Source of the DNA: Micromonospora coxensis
Lineage (GTDB): Bacteria; Actinomycetota; Actinomycetes; Mycobacteriales; Micromonosporaceae
Direction of reading: 5' to 3'
Length of the DNA stretch: 64,000 nucleotides
Assembly (NCBI RefSeq): GCF_900090295.1
Contig: NZ_LT607753.1
Span: 2,232,001 to 2,296,000 of the forward strand
Numbering within the stretch: position 1 is the stretch's first letter; every line of letters starts with the position of its first letter. The notes below the pieces were generated by a model. That model saw only the letters and a program-made list of their open reading frames with translations, ran no database searches and was not told the DNA's origin. Position numbers and translations under genes: made by a program. Below are positions 33,886-43,991 of the stretch, in pieces.

Positions 33886-34980
33886 ATGGCGGCGGAGGTG
33901 GACCGGCGGCGGGTGCTCGCCCACCGCGCGGTCCGGCAGCAGCTCGACCGGCCCGGGTCACGCCCGGCCGACCTGGCCGTGCTGGATCTCGGCGTGCAGG
34001 ACACCCCGTACGGCTCGGCGCGGCAGGCGCTGGCCGCCCGGGGCGCGGACGGCCTCGACGACGACCGGCTGGAGCTGGTCTGGTCGGTGCGCGGCGCACC
34101 GCACCTGCACCGCCGGGCCGAGCTGCCGGCGCTGGCCGCCGCGCTCTGGCCGTTGAGCGACGCCGACGCGACCCGGCGGATCGCCGGCCAGATCCGTGCG
34201 GGCGCCGAGCGGGGACGGGCGGCGTTCCGGGCCACCGCCGAGGCGTTCCGGGAGGTGGTCACCGCCCCGACCGACAAGGGCGAGGCCAGCCGCGCGGTGA
34301 CCGCGCGGATCCCGCCCGAGCTGAGCTACGAGTGCGGCCCGTGCGGGGCGCGGCACGTCTCCGGCGCGCTCTTCCAGCAGGCCGGCCTCGCCGGTGGCGT
34401 ACGGCTGGTGGTCTCCGGCCGGGCGGCCCGGCTGGCGCCGCTGGCCGTCCGGCCGACACCGCCCGAGCAGGCGTCGGGCACCACCGCCCTCGTCCTGGCC
34501 TACCTGCGGCTGCTCGGCCCGGCCACCCCCGCCGACGTGGCCGGCTTCCTGGGCACGACCGCGACCGAACTGCGCGCCGTGTGGCCCGAGGGCCTGGCCG
34601 AGGTACGCGTGGACGGCCGCCGCGCGTGGCTGCCGGCGGAGCACCTCGACGCGCTGCGGGGCGCGGAGCCGGTCGAGGGGGTCCGGCTGCTGCCGCCCGG
34701 TGACCCGTTCCTCCAGGCCCGGGATCGTGACCTGCTGGTCCCCGACCGGGCCCGGCAGCGGGAGCTGTGGCGAGTGCTCGGCAACCCGGGCGCGCTGCTG
34801 GTCGACGGCGACGTCGCCGGCACCTGGCGGGTCCGGCAGGTCGGCGGCCGACTGGAGCTGACCGTCCGCCCGTTCACCGCGCCGCCGAAGCGGGTCGGCC
34901 GGTCGATCGAGGCCGAGGCCGAACGGGTACGGGACGCCCGGGGCGCCTCCGACGTGGCGGTCCGGATCGACCCGGCCTGA
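33886..34980 (+). CDS. HTH_42 winged-helix DNA-binding protein (AlkZ/YcaQ-like)
   Basis: 364 residues. The layout of tandem winged-helix domains and the motif GVQDTPYGSARQALAARG near residue 36 match the HTH_42 superfamily, which includes DNA glycosylases that unhook crosslinks or remove alkylated bases; the Q-x-Q/D residues there are catalytic in characterised members. Activity here is inferred only. ATG 33886 follows GGAAGGGG. It is monocistronic and followed by a hairpin. Confidence 0.75.
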   Translation: MAAEVDRRRVLAHRAVRQQLDRPGSRPADLAVLDLGVQDTPYGSARQALAARGADGLDDDRLELVWSVRGAPHLHRRAELPALAAALWPLSDADATRRIAGQIRAGAERGRAAFRATAEAFREVVTAPTDKGEASRAVTARIPPELSYECGPCGARHVSGALFQQAGLAGGVRLVVSGRAARLAPLAVRPTPPEQASGTTALVLAYLRLLGPATPADVAGFLGTTATELRAVWPEGLAEVRVDGRRAWLPAEHLDALRGAEPVEGVRLLPPGDPFLQARDRDLLVPDRARQRELWRVLGNPGALLVDGDVAGTWRVRQVGGRLELTVRPFTAPPKRVGRSIEAEAERVRDARGASDVAVRIDPA

Positions 34981-34987
34981 CCGTGCC

Positions 34988-35022
34988 GCGACGCCGGCCC
35001 TCGGGCAGAGGACCGGCGTCGC
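34988..35022. terminator. Bidirectional terminator hairpin
   Basis: A 10-bp stem GCGACGCCGG/CCGGCGTCGC (34988-34997, 35013-35022) with an inner CCTC/GAGG extension lies between convergent genes. Confidence 0.75.
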
Positions 35023-35040
35023 GTCGCCCGCGGCGGACGA

Positions 35041-35457
35041 TCAGTTGTTCGGCTCGTCGGCGGAGATGTCCGCCAGCACCGACTGCGGCTCCCGCTCGAC
35101 CGCCAGGTCCCCCATCGAGACCAGGCCGACGAGCTTGCCGTCGTCGATCACCGGCAACCGCCGGACGGCGTACGTCCGCATCAGGTCGGCGGCGGCCACC
35201 GCGTCGTCGTACTGGCTGACGGTCACCAGGTCCCGGCTGGTGATCTGCTTGAGCCGGGTGGTGTCCGGGTTCATGCTCTCGGCCACCCCACGGACCGTGA
35301 TATCCCGGTCCGTGACGATGCCGATCACGTCGTCACCTGCCGTCACCACCACGTCGCCGATGGCCCTGTCGCGCATCTCCTGCGCCGCCGCGGTGAGCGT
35401 GTCGTCGCCGTCCATCGTCACCAACCGGGTCGTCATGAACTCTCCGACCGTTGTCAT
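35041..35457 (-). CDS. Tandem CBS-domain protein
   Basis: 138 residues made of two CBS motifs: MTTRLVTMDGDDTLTAAAQEMRDRAIGDVVV with GIVTDRDITVRGV, and TSRDLVTVSQYDDAVAAADLMRTYAVRRLPVIDDGKLVGLVSMGDLA. Stand-alone CBS pairs sense adenylates (AMP/ATP/SAM) and in mycobacteria occur in dormancy regulons; the target here is unknown. ATG 35457 is preceded by GAGGGGAGC. Confidence 0.9.
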   Translation of the reverse strand: MTTVGEFMTTRLVTMDGDDTLTAAAQEMRDRAIGDVVVTAGDDVIGIVTDRDITVRGVAESMNPDTTRLKQITSRDLVTVSQYDDAVAAADLMRTYAVRRLPVIDDGKLVGLVSMGDLAVEREPQSVLADISADEPNN

Positions 35458-35519
35458 GGTGCTCCCCTCTCGGTGTCGGCACGGCCGTCTACCCGGCGCC
35501 CCGGAGCAGGTAACGCCGG

Positions 35520-37278
<1,759 letters not shown>

Positions 37279-37364
37279 CTACCGCCCCTACGGACTCCCG
37301 ACCCCACCCCCACGCGACCAGAATCACACCCCCACCCCCACCTGCCTGTCCCGCCTCTCCCCGC

Positions 37365-37430
37365 TCCCGCGGAGATCTTGGTACGAAGTGACCCCTGGAA
37401 GGGCCGATTCGTACCAAGATCCCGGCGGGA
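37365..37430. repeat. Large intergenic palindrome (66 bp)
   Basis: A perfect 14-bp inverted repeat (37374-37387 with 37408-37421) beginning with GATC is flanked by a further GC-rich stem (37365-37370 with 37425-37430) separated by mismatches. The 20-nt centre is itself weakly symmetric. It lies in a 384-bp gap with no gene, between asd (leftward) and the end of the M16 pair. C-rich runs precede it. The design matches the element at 43848. Confidence 0.75.
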
Positions 37431-37500
37431 CCGGCGCGGACCGGCCAGCGGACCGGCCCGGACCGGAGCGGGCCGGAACCGGCATGGAGCGGGTCGCAGC

Positions 37501-38844
37501 TCAGACGTGGTCGGTGACCTCGCCGAGGCCGGCGGCCACCAGGTCGTCCCGGATCAGCGCCGAGTCGCCCTCGACGACGAGGGTGAGCGCCTCCGGACGC
37601 AGGTGCGTGGCCGCCGCCGCGGAGACCTGCGCCACGTCTGCGGCAAGCAGCGACTCGCGCAGCCGGGCGTGGTAGTCGTCCGGCAGGTCGTGCACCACCA
37701 GCGTGGTCAGTGCGGAGGCGATCGCCCGAGGGCTCTGCAACTCGACCGAGAGCTGCCCGGCCCGCCAGGAGCGGGCCACCGCCAGCTCGTCCTCGGTCAC
37801 CCCGGTCACCTGGGTACGGGTGATCTCCCCGACCGCCTCGACCAGGGCCGGCGCGGTCACCGCGGTCTGTACGCCGGAGGCGACCGCGAACCGGCCGAAC
37901 CGGCGGGACGAGGCGAAGTCGCCCCGGATGCCGTACGTGTAGCCGCGCACCTCGCGGATCAGGTGGTTGAGCCGGGAGGTGAACGCCCCGCCGAGCACCG
38001 TGCCGGCCAGCGTCATCGGCACGTGGTCGGGGTGGGCGCGGTGCGGCGACGGGTGCCCGAGGCGCAGCGTCGACTGCACCGAGCCGGGCCGGTCCACCAG
38101 GATGATCCGGCGTTCCGCGCGGGCCGGCACCTCGATCGGCCCGCCCCGGTCGACGGGGCCGCCGCCGGTGCCGGCGAACGCCGCCGCGCCCAGCGCGTCC
38201 AGGTCGAGACGGTCCAGGTCACCGGCGACGACCAGGGTGCCGGGGCGGATGAACCACTCCGAGTGGAAGACGGTGACGTCCTCGGCGTCGAGCGCGGCCA
38301 CCGACTCCGGGTCGCCGTACATCGGGCGGCCCCAGCGGTTGTCGGCGCCGAACAGGTCGGCGCGGAGCACGGCGTCGGCGCGCGGACCGGGGTTGGCCCA
38401 GTCCATCCGCAGCGCGGTGGCCTCGTCGTCGCGGACCCGGCGTACGTCGTCCGGGTCGAGCCGGGGGGTGCGGACCGCCTCGGCGAGCAGTTCGACGGCG
38501 GCGCTCAGCCGGTCGACCGGCACCTGGACGCTGACCTGGAAGGAGTCCCAGTCCAGCCCGGTGACCAGTTCGGTGCCGAGCCCCTCGACGGCGAGCGCGA
38601 GCGCGGTGGCGTCCCGTTGGGCGGTGCCCTCCTCCAGGGCCTTGGCGAGCACCCCGGCGAGCCCCTCCTTGCCGACCGGTTCGCGGCCGGCGCCCGCGTC
38701 GAGCAGCAGCACCGCGACGGCGAGGTTCTGCCCGGGCAGGTGGGCGGCGACGACGCGGCCACCGGCGACGTCGCGCCGGACGACCGTCGGGAACCGGTAC
38801 GGGCGGGCGGCCCCGGCACCGGGACGGGCGGCGATCAACGTCAT
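37501..38844 (-). CDS. M16-family peptidase-like subunit, non-catalytic
   Basis: 447 residues with two M16 half-domains but no HxxEH zinc motif where the catalytic partner has it. The C-terminal half keeps GGAFTSRLNHLIREVRGYTYG, whose Arg/Tyr pair binds substrate in characterised M16B heterodimers. It therefore probably forms a closed-chamber protease with the catalytic subunit encoded just upstream. Its ATG overlaps that gene's stop by 4 bp (ATGA), fitting a 1:1 complex. Confidence 0.85.
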   Translation of the reverse strand: MTLIAARPGAGAARPYRFPTVVRRDVAGGRVVAAHLPGQNLAVAVLLLDAGAGREPVGKEGLAGVLAKALEEGTAQRDATALALAVEGLGTELVTGLDWDSFQVSVQVPVDRLSAAVELLAEAVRTPRLDPDDVRRVRDDEATALRMDWANPGPRADAVLRADLFGADNRWGRPMYGDPESVAALDAEDVTVFHSEWFIRPGTLVVAGDLDRLDLDALGAAAFAGTGGGPVDRGGPIEVPARAERRIILVDRPGSVQSTLRLGHPSPHRAHPDHVPMTLAGTVLGGAFTSRLNHLIREVRGYTYGIRGDFASSRRFGRFAVASGVQTAVTAPALVEAVGEITRTQVTGVTEDELAVARSWRAGQLSVELQSPRAIASALTTLVVHDLPDDYHARLRESLLAADVAQVSAAAATHLRPEALTLVVEGDSALIRDDLVAAGLGEVTDHV

Positions 38845-40136
38845 GCGGTCTTCTCCTCCGGCACGTAGGTCAGGGTCACCCGGTCCGTCGCGCCGAGCAC
38901 CTCGGCGGCCAGTTCGGCGATCTGTTCGGCGGTCACCGCGAGCCAGGCGGGCAGCCGTTCGGCCGCCTTCGCCGGGTCGCCGAACTGGGTGGCGTACCGG
39001 CCGAGGGTGTCCGCCCGGCCGTCCACCGTGGACATCTGCCGCCACCAGGCGGTGCTCAGCAGCGCCTTGGCCCGGTCCAGCTCGGCGTGGGTGACCGGCA
39101 CGGTGGCCAGCTCGTCGACGACCTCGGCGACCCCGGCGGCCAGCCGCTCGGCGCTCACCCCGGGGCGGGCGGTGGCGGTGACGATGAGCGGCGCGGGGGC
39201 GTGCGCCAGGTCCACCCCGTACGCGCCCACGCTGTCCGGCTGGGCGATCCGCTCCCCGTCGGCGAGGCGCTGGTAGAGCCGGCTGCCCCGGCCGCTGCCG
39301 AGCACGGCGGCGAGCACGGTCGCCACGTCGTTGCCGGGGGTGCCGAACGGGTGGGTGCGGTGCGCGACGTAGACCCGAGGGGCGGGCACGTCGGCGGTGA
39401 CGGTCTCGACGGCGGCCCGCCCGGTGACCGGGACGGTCCGGCCGTCCGGCGCGGCGGGGATGTCCGCGCGGGCCGGGATCGCGCCGAAGTACTTGTCGGC
39501 CAGCGCGAAGACCTCGGCGGCGGAGGTGTCCCCGACGACGGTGAGCACCGCGTTGTTCGGCGCGTAGTAGGTGCTGTGGAACGCCTGGAAGGTGGCCAGG
39601 TCGGCGGCGTTCAGGTCGGCCATCGAGCCGATCGTCGCGTGGTGGTACGGGTGCCCCGGCGGGTAGAGCAGCGGCAGCAGCCGCAACCACGCGTCGCCGT
39701 ACGGGACGTTCTCGTAGCGCTGGCGGCGTTCGTTCTTGACCACGTCACGCTGGTTGTCCAGGGTCTCCTGGGTCAGCGCCGGGACGAGGCCGCCCATCCG
39801 GTCGGCCTCCAGCCAGAGCGCCAGCTCCAGGTGCTCGGCCGGGACGGTCTCGAAGTAGTTGGTCCGGTCCGGGTTGGTGGTGGCGTTGAGCGAGCCGCCG
39901 GAGCCCTGGATCAGCTTCATGTGCTCGGTCTTGGCGACGTTGACCGAGCCCTCGAACATCAGGTGCTCGAAGAGGTGGGCGAAGCCGGTCTGCCCGTCCG
40001 GCTCGTGCCGGGAGCCCACGTCGTACCAGAGGTTGACCGCCACCGCCGGCGCGGTGCGGTCCTCGCTCACCACCACGCGCAGGCCGTTGTCCAGTCGGGT
40101 CGTCTCGATGGGCCAGGGGTAACCGCTGTCGGGCAT
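38841..40136 (-). CDS. M16-family zinc peptidase, catalytic subunit
   Basis: 431 residues. The inverted zinc motif is intact (FAHLFEHLMFEGS, HxxEH near residue 52) with the distal Glu in the ERRQRYENVPYGDAW region. It degrades oligopeptides or signal-peptide-like fragments in partnership with the non-catalytic gene it overlaps. ATG 40136 lies 6 nt after TAGCGT (40143-40148, minus strand), so the operon mRNA is probably leaderless. No signal peptide, so cytosolic. Confidence 0.88.
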   Translation of the reverse strand: MPDSGYPWPIETTRLDNGLRVVVSEDRTAPAVAVNLWYDVGSRHEPDGQTGFAHLFEHLMFEGSVNVAKTEHMKLIQGSGGSLNATTNPDRTNYFETVPAEHLELALWLEADRMGGLVPALTQETLDNQRDVVKNERRQRYENVPYGDAWLRLLPLLYPPGHPYHHATIGSMADLNAADLATFQAFHSTYYAPNNAVLTVVGDTSAAEVFALADKYFGAIPARADIPAAPDGRTVPVTGRAAVETVTADVPAPRVYVAHRTHPFGTPGNDVATVLAAVLGSGRGSRLYQRLADGERIAQPDSVGAYGVDLAHAPAPLIVTATARPGVSAERLAAGVAEVVDELATVPVTHAELDRAKALLSTAWWRQMSTVDGRADTLGRYATQFGDPAKAAERLPAWLAVTAEQIAELAAEVLGATDRVTLTYVPEEKTA

Positions 40137-40244
40137 GACCCGACGCTATCCGATCTCCGGGGCGGAAAGGTGACGTGTGGCCGCGCGACGAGCCGAAGCG
40201 GCGCGGCGGGCATCGAGTGGGCGGCGGCGGGTACCGGAGGTGCC

Positions 40245-40949
40245 ATGCCCTCCCGTCTCGCCACCGCCGTCACCGCCGGGGCCGCCGCGCTCACCCGGCT
40301 GCGCGGCGGAGGCCGCCGCCTGCTGCATCCGGCCGGCCGCGCGTTCGCCGCCGAGGTGACGATCTGGGGTACGCCGGGTCCGCCGACCGGCGTGCCGCTG
40401 CTGGACGCGCCGGGGCGGTACCGGGCCACGGCGCGGCTGTCCAAGGGGGTGCCCACCCCGGGTAGCTGGCCGGACGTGCTGGGGCTGGCGGTGCGGCTGC
40501 ACCGGGCCGAGGGAGGCCCGGTCGACCTGCTGGTCAGCTCCGCCGGCGCGGCCCCGGTGCTGCGTCACCTGCCGCTGCCCCGGCGGCGCTTCACCGGGAC
40601 GTACAGCTCGATCATGTCGTACCGGGCGGGCGCGCGGCGGCTCTGGCTGGCGGCGCTGGCCGACCCGGACTCGGTCGAGCTGGGCCGCAGCCTGGGCGAG
40701 GTGGCGGCGGCGGCCCGGTCGGCGGACGCGCCGCGCCTGGTGCTCGCGGTCGCGTCCGCCGTCGGTCCGTGGCGGCCGTTCGGTCAGGTGGCCCTGGGCG
40801 AGAAGCTCGACGCCCGGACGGACGCCGCACTGGCCTTCGACCCGGTCGGCAACCTGCCGCCCGACCTGCGCCTGGCGGGCCCGCTCGCCTGGCTGCGCGA
40901 GCGGACCTACGCCGGTTCCCGCCGGGTGCGGGGCGCGTCGACGTCCTAG
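40245..40949 (+). CDS. Conserved protein, possibly catalase-fold
   Basis: 234 residues. The stretch RYRATARLSKGVPTPGSWPDVLGLAVRLH, followed by FTGTYSSIMSYRAGARRLWLAAL, resembles catalase-related proteins that mycobacterial genomes often label phosphodiesterase. No haem-ligand Tyr motif can be confirmed, so the function is open. ATG 40245 follows GGAGG. Its 3' end overlaps the stop of the small minus-strand gene by 4 bp. Confidence 0.5.
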   Translation: MPSRLATAVTAGAAALTRLRGGGRRLLHPAGRAFAAEVTIWGTPGPPTGVPLLDAPGRYRATARLSKGVPTPGSWPDVLGLAVRLHRAEGGPVDLLVSSAGAAPVLRHLPLPRRRFTGTYSSIMSYRAGARRLWLAALADPDSVELGRSLGEVAAAARSADAPRLVLAVASAVGPWRPFGQVALGEKLDARTDAALAFDPVGNLPPDLRLAGPLAWLRERTYAGSRRVRGASTS

Positions 40950-41161
40950 TCGGGGGGCTCGATCGGGGTCACGGTCTGGTCGGAGGTGCGGTGTTCCAAC
41001 ACGGTGTCCGGGGCGGCGTTGCGGTCCTCCTCACGGATGTCCGACTCGGTGAGGATCGCGTCGGCCTGGGCCTGCGGGTCGTCGCTGCCGACCGCCGCCT
41101 CCTCGGGCAGCAGGTGGGCACGGGACTCCACCCGCTCCTGGTCGCTCTGCTCGTGGGTCAT
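40946..41161 (-). CDS. Small acidic protein of unknown function
   Basis: 71 residues, hydrophilic and acidic, no Cys or Trp, probably disordered (EEAAVGSDDPQAQADAILTESDIREED). ATG 41161 lies 7 nt after TAACAC, near the leaderless arrangement common here. Conserved-looking codon use; no family recognised. Confidence 0.55.
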   Translation of the reverse strand: MTHEQSDQERVESRAHLLPEEAAVGSDDPQAQADAILTESDIREEDRNAAPDTVLEHRTSDQTVTPIEPPD

Positions 41162-41247
41162 GCCGGTGGTGTTACCCCGCCCGCCCCGCCCGCACTCCGC
41201 AGGCTCCCGGCCGCCGGTCAGCTCCGGCAGCGACCATGCGAGCCCGG

Positions 41248-42402
41248 TCAGCGGAACGGGCCGCGCACCTCGTAGGTGATCCCGCCGGACGACGAGCCGG
41301 AGGTGCCGCGCTGTGACGAGAAGTAGAAGCGGCTGCCGTCCGGGGAGAACGCCGGGCCGCAGATCTCGGACGACGACTGGCCGTTGATCCGCAGGAACGG
41401 CGTCACCACCCCCTCCGGGGTGATCATGTTGATCTCCATGTTGCCGCCGTCCTCGGCGACGTACAGGTCACCCCGGGTCGAGCCGGTGATGTTGTCCACG
41501 CCGGTGAGCGGGGCGGTGCCGCCGGTGACCAGCGAGTCGTCGTACGCCAGGTCGATGCGCTGGGCGACCGCGTCGTACGCCCACACCCGGTTGTCGCCCT
41601 TGGTGGTGAACCAGCAGGTGCCGTCGGCGTACCAGCAGCCCTCGCCGCCGTTGAACCGCTTCGCCCCGGAGACCTGCTGGCGGGTCGACGTCGGGTAGCC
41701 GTCCGGGTCGGGGACCCGCGCCCAGCTGACCGGGCCGCTGGTCGCGGTGCCGGCGACCAGCACCTCCAGGGTGCCGCTGGACAGGTCGCCCCAGACCGTC
41801 GGCCGGAACCGGTAGAAGCAGCCATTGCTCTCGTCCTCGGTCAGGTAGATCACCTTGCGGTCCGGGTCGGCCGCCGCCGCCTCGTGGTTGAAGCGCCCCA
41901 TCGCCGCGCGCCGCACCGCGGCGGTGCCGCCCTGCGGGTACGTCTCGTAGACGTAGCCCCGGCTGACCTCCTCGCAGGAGAGCCAGGTCCCCCACGGGGT
42001 CGCGCCGCCGGCACAGTTGCGGTTGGTGTTCGACAGGATCCGGTACGCCGAGGCGATCGTCCCGTCGGCGCGGAAGCGCACCGCCGAGGCCCCGCCGGTG
42101 GTGGAGATCTCCGAGTTGGAGACGTAGATCCAGCCGGTGCCGGCGGTGAAGCAGGCGCCCCCGTCGGGCGCGTCGTGCCAGGCGTACGAGGTGCCGGGCA
42201 CGACCTGCCGGGAGCGGGCGATCACCCGGCTGGCGAAGCCGGCGGGCAGCTGGATCCCGTTGGCGTCGGCCGCGCCGAGCGGCCCGTACGGGCCGACGCC
42301 GGGCTGGGCCGGGGCGGCCGACGCGGCGCCGGACCAGAGGCTGCCGGCGAAGGCGGCGGCGCCACCGGCGACGGTGGCGCGCAGGACGGTACGACGGTCC
42401 AT
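41248..42402 (-). CDS. Tat-exported PhoX/DUF839-type protein
   Basis: 384 residues. The N-terminus MDRRTVLRATVAGGAAAFAG is a twin-arginine signal followed by an ASA cleavage region. The mature part is a beta-propeller of the PhoX/DUF839 group (TPWGTWLSCEEVSRGYVYE, GRFNHEAAAADPDRKVIYLTEDE, GCFYRFRP, ICGPAFSPDGSRFYFSSQRG). PhoX members are secreted Ca/Fe phosphatases; the catalytic set was not verified. ATG 42402 follows GGGAGG. Confidence 0.85.
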   Translation of the reverse strand: MDRRTVLRATVAGGAAAFAGSLWSGAASAAPAQPGVGPYGPLGAADANGIQLPAGFASRVIARSRQVVPGTSYAWHDAPDGGACFTAGTGWIYVSNSEISTTGGASAVRFRADGTIASAYRILSNTNRNCAGGATPWGTWLSCEEVSRGYVYETYPQGGTAAVRRAAMGRFNHEAAAADPDRKVIYLTEDESNGCFYRFRPTVWGDLSSGTLEVLVAGTATSGPVSWARVPDPDGYPTSTRQQVSGAKRFNGGEGCWYADGTCWFTTKGDNRVWAYDAVAQRIDLAYDDSLVTGGTAPLTGVDNITGSTRGDLYVAEDGGNMEINMITPEGVVTPFLRINGQSSSEICGPAFSPDGSRFYFSSQRGTSGSSSGGITYEVRGPFR

Positions 42403-42518
42403 CGAGACCTCCCGGATTGCTGTAGGTGTCGAGGACGTTACCGCTGGTGGCATCGACGTGGGTAAACTTCAGGCGAGGGTTTCCGGACGACCCGGTGAGC
42501 CCTCCCCGACCGGTCGGG

Positions 42519-42524
42519 TACGCT
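42519..42524 (+). promoter_or_regulatory. -10 element of the aroF leader transcript
   Basis: TACGCT ends exactly 7 nt before the GTG of the leader peptide, so the transcript probably begins at that codon. This places the whole attenuator inside the mRNA. Confidence 0.65.
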
Positions 42525-42531
42525 GGTCGAC

Positions 42532-42591
42532 GTGACGCGCTCGTATCGATGGTTTAGGCAGCCGGCTCCGACGCCGGTGACCTCACCATGA
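42532..42591 (+). CDS. Aromatic leader peptide of the aroF attenuator
   Basis: A 19-residue peptide MTRSYRWFRQPAPTPVTSP starts at a leaderless GTG and ends at TGA 42589-42591. Codons 5, 7 and 8 are Tyr, Trp and Phe, the three end products of the pathway whose first enzyme is encoded downstream. This is the hallmark of a ribosome-mediated attenuator; ribosomes would pause there when aromatic aminoacyl-tRNAs are scarce. Confidence 0.7.
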   Translation: MTRSYRWFRQPAPTPVTSP

Positions 42592-42668
42592 GCTGACGTC
42601 ACCTGAGTTCGAGCCGGCCGGGCAGGAGCTGAAGTTCCTGCCCTTTTGCGTACGAGCAGCCGGCTCGA
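42561..42668 (+). promoter_or_regulatory. Alternative pairing segments of the aroF leader
   Basis: GCAGCCGGCTC occurs twice (42558-42568 and 42656-42666). The intervening GAGCCGGC (42611-42618) is complementary to both; TCGAGCCGGC (42609-42618) pairs 10 bp with GCCGGCTCGA (42659-42668), enclosing the terminator. GGTGAC (42576-42581) can pair with GTCACC (42598-42603). The first copy lies where a ribosome paused on the aromatic codons would cover it. Which structure is the antiterminator is not settled by inspection. Confidence 0.5.
42620..42647 (+). terminator. Intrinsic terminator in the aroF leader
   Basis: GGGCAGGAGC-tgaa-GTTCCTGCCC (one G-U pair) is followed directly by TTTT (42644-42647). 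It is the only U-tract-type intrinsic terminator in the window and lies 57 bp before the ATG at 42705. Confidence 0.8.
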
Positions 42669-42713
42669 CCCGGGTACCGGCCCCGGGGCACGGTCGGCGG
42701 AAGGATGCCCACC

Positions 42714-43805
42714 GTGACGACCCCGGACACCGAGACCGGCGCGGTCATCGACCAGCGGATCGACCGCGTCGTGCCGTTGACCACCCCCGCCCTGCTCCTG
42801 CACGAACTGCCCCTGGACGCCCCGCTCACCTCGGCCGTGCTGGCCGGGCGACGCGCGGTCGGCCGGGTGCTGGACCATGCCGACGACCGCCTGCTGGTGG
42901 TGGTCGGCCCCTGCTCGGTGCACGACCCGGCCGCCGCCCTGGACTACGCCCACCGGCTGCGGGAGGCCGCCGACCGGCACGCCGAGGACCTGCTGGTGGT
43001 GATGCGGGTCTACTTCGAGAAGCCGCGCTCGACGGTGGGCTGGAAGGGCCTGATCAACGACCCGGCGCTGGACGGCTCCGGCGACGTCAACCGGGGGCTG
43101 CGCACCGCCCGCGCGCTCCTGCTCGACGTGCTGCGCCTCGGCCTGCCGGTCGGCTGCGAGTTCCTCGACCCGATCACCCCGCAGTACATCGCCGACACGG
43201 TGGCCTGGGGCGCGATCGGCGCCCGGACGGTGGAGAGCCAGGTGCACCGCCAGCTCGCCTCCGGCCTGTCGATGCCGATCGGCATGAAGAACCGCCCGGA
43301 CGGGAGCATCTCGACGGCGGTGGACGCGATCCGGGCGGCCGGCGTGCCGCACGTCTTCCCCGGCATCGACGTCTCCGGCACCCCGGCGATCATGCACACC
43401 CGGGGCAACGCCGACGGTCACCTGGTGCTGCGCGGCGGCGGCGGCCGGCCCAACTACGACGCCGAGTCGGTGGCCGGCGCGCTGGACCTGCTGCGCAAGG
43501 CCGGACTGCCGGAGCGGGTGGTGCTGGACGCCAGCCACGCCAACAGCGGCAAGGACCACCGCAACCAGCCGAAGGTGGCCGCCGACGTGGCGGAACAGCT
43601 CGCCGCCGGCCAGCGCGGCATCGTCGGCATCATGCTGGAGAGCTTCCTGCTCGACGGCCGGCAGGACCTGGACCCGACCCGCGAGCTGACCTACGGCCGC
43701 TCGGTCACCGACGCCTGCATCGGCTGGGACACCACCGCCGACGTCCTCGACCACCTGGCCTCCGCCGTCCGCGCCCGCCGCGCCACCCTCCCCACCCCCG
43801 CCTGA
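42714..43805 (+). CDS. aroF: 3-deoxy-7-phosphoheptulonate (DAHP) synthase, class I
   Basis: 363 residues. The AroF/G/H family is clear: VVVGPCSVHDPAAALDYA, VVMRVYFEKPRSTVGWKGLINDP, GCEFLDPITPQYIADTVAWGAIGARTVESQVHRQLASG, MPIGMKNRPDG and VLDASHANSGKDH. It condenses PEP and erythrose-4-phosphate, the first step to chorismate. Many actinomycetes use class II enzymes as the housekeeping form, so this may be a second isozyme. GTG 42714 is favoured (GGAAGGA 8 nt upstream); ATG 42705 is in frame but abuts the ribosome site. Attenuation by the leader is inferred. Confidence 0.92.
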   Translation: MTTPDTETGAVIDQRIDRVVPLTTPALLLHELPLDAPLTSAVLAGRRAVGRVLDHADDRLLVVVGPCSVHDPAAALDYAHRLREAADRHAEDLLVVMRVYFEKPRSTVGWKGLINDPALDGSGDVNRGLRTARALLLDVLRLGLPVGCEFLDPITPQYIADTVAWGAIGARTVESQVHRQLASGLSMPIGMKNRPDGSISTAVDAIRAAGVPHVFPGIDVSGTPAIMHTRGNADGHLVLRGGGGRPNYDAESVAGALDLLRKAGLPERVVLDASHANSGKDHRNQPKVAADVAEQLAAGQRGIVGIMLESFLLDGRQDLDPTRELTYGRSVTDACIGWDTTADVLDHLASAVRARRATLPTPA

Positions 43806-43847
43806 CCCTCCCCTCCCCCTCCCCCGACCGCCCCACCCGGACCCCCA

Positions 43848-43916
43848 CCCCGTGGATCAAGAGGTTTTGGTTCCCCACACCGGCGTGTCATGACCAAAAC
43901 CTCTTGATCAACGGGG
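43848..43916. repeat. Large intergenic palindrome (69 bp)
   Basis: A perfect 17-bp inverted repeat (43855-43871 with 43893-43909), beginning with GATC, is continued outward after one mismatch by CCCCGT-type pairing (43848-43853 with 43911-43916). A small ACAC/GTGT stem is inside. It follows a C-rich run after the aroF stop. The arms are AT-rich relative to surroundings. Architecture matches 37365-37430 though the arm sequence differs. Confidence 0.8.
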
Positions 43917-43991
43917 CGGGGCCGGGGTCGGGCGGCGGGGCGGGGACCGGGGGTGGGTTTGGGGGGTTTGGTGGCGGGTAGGTGTGCCGGC

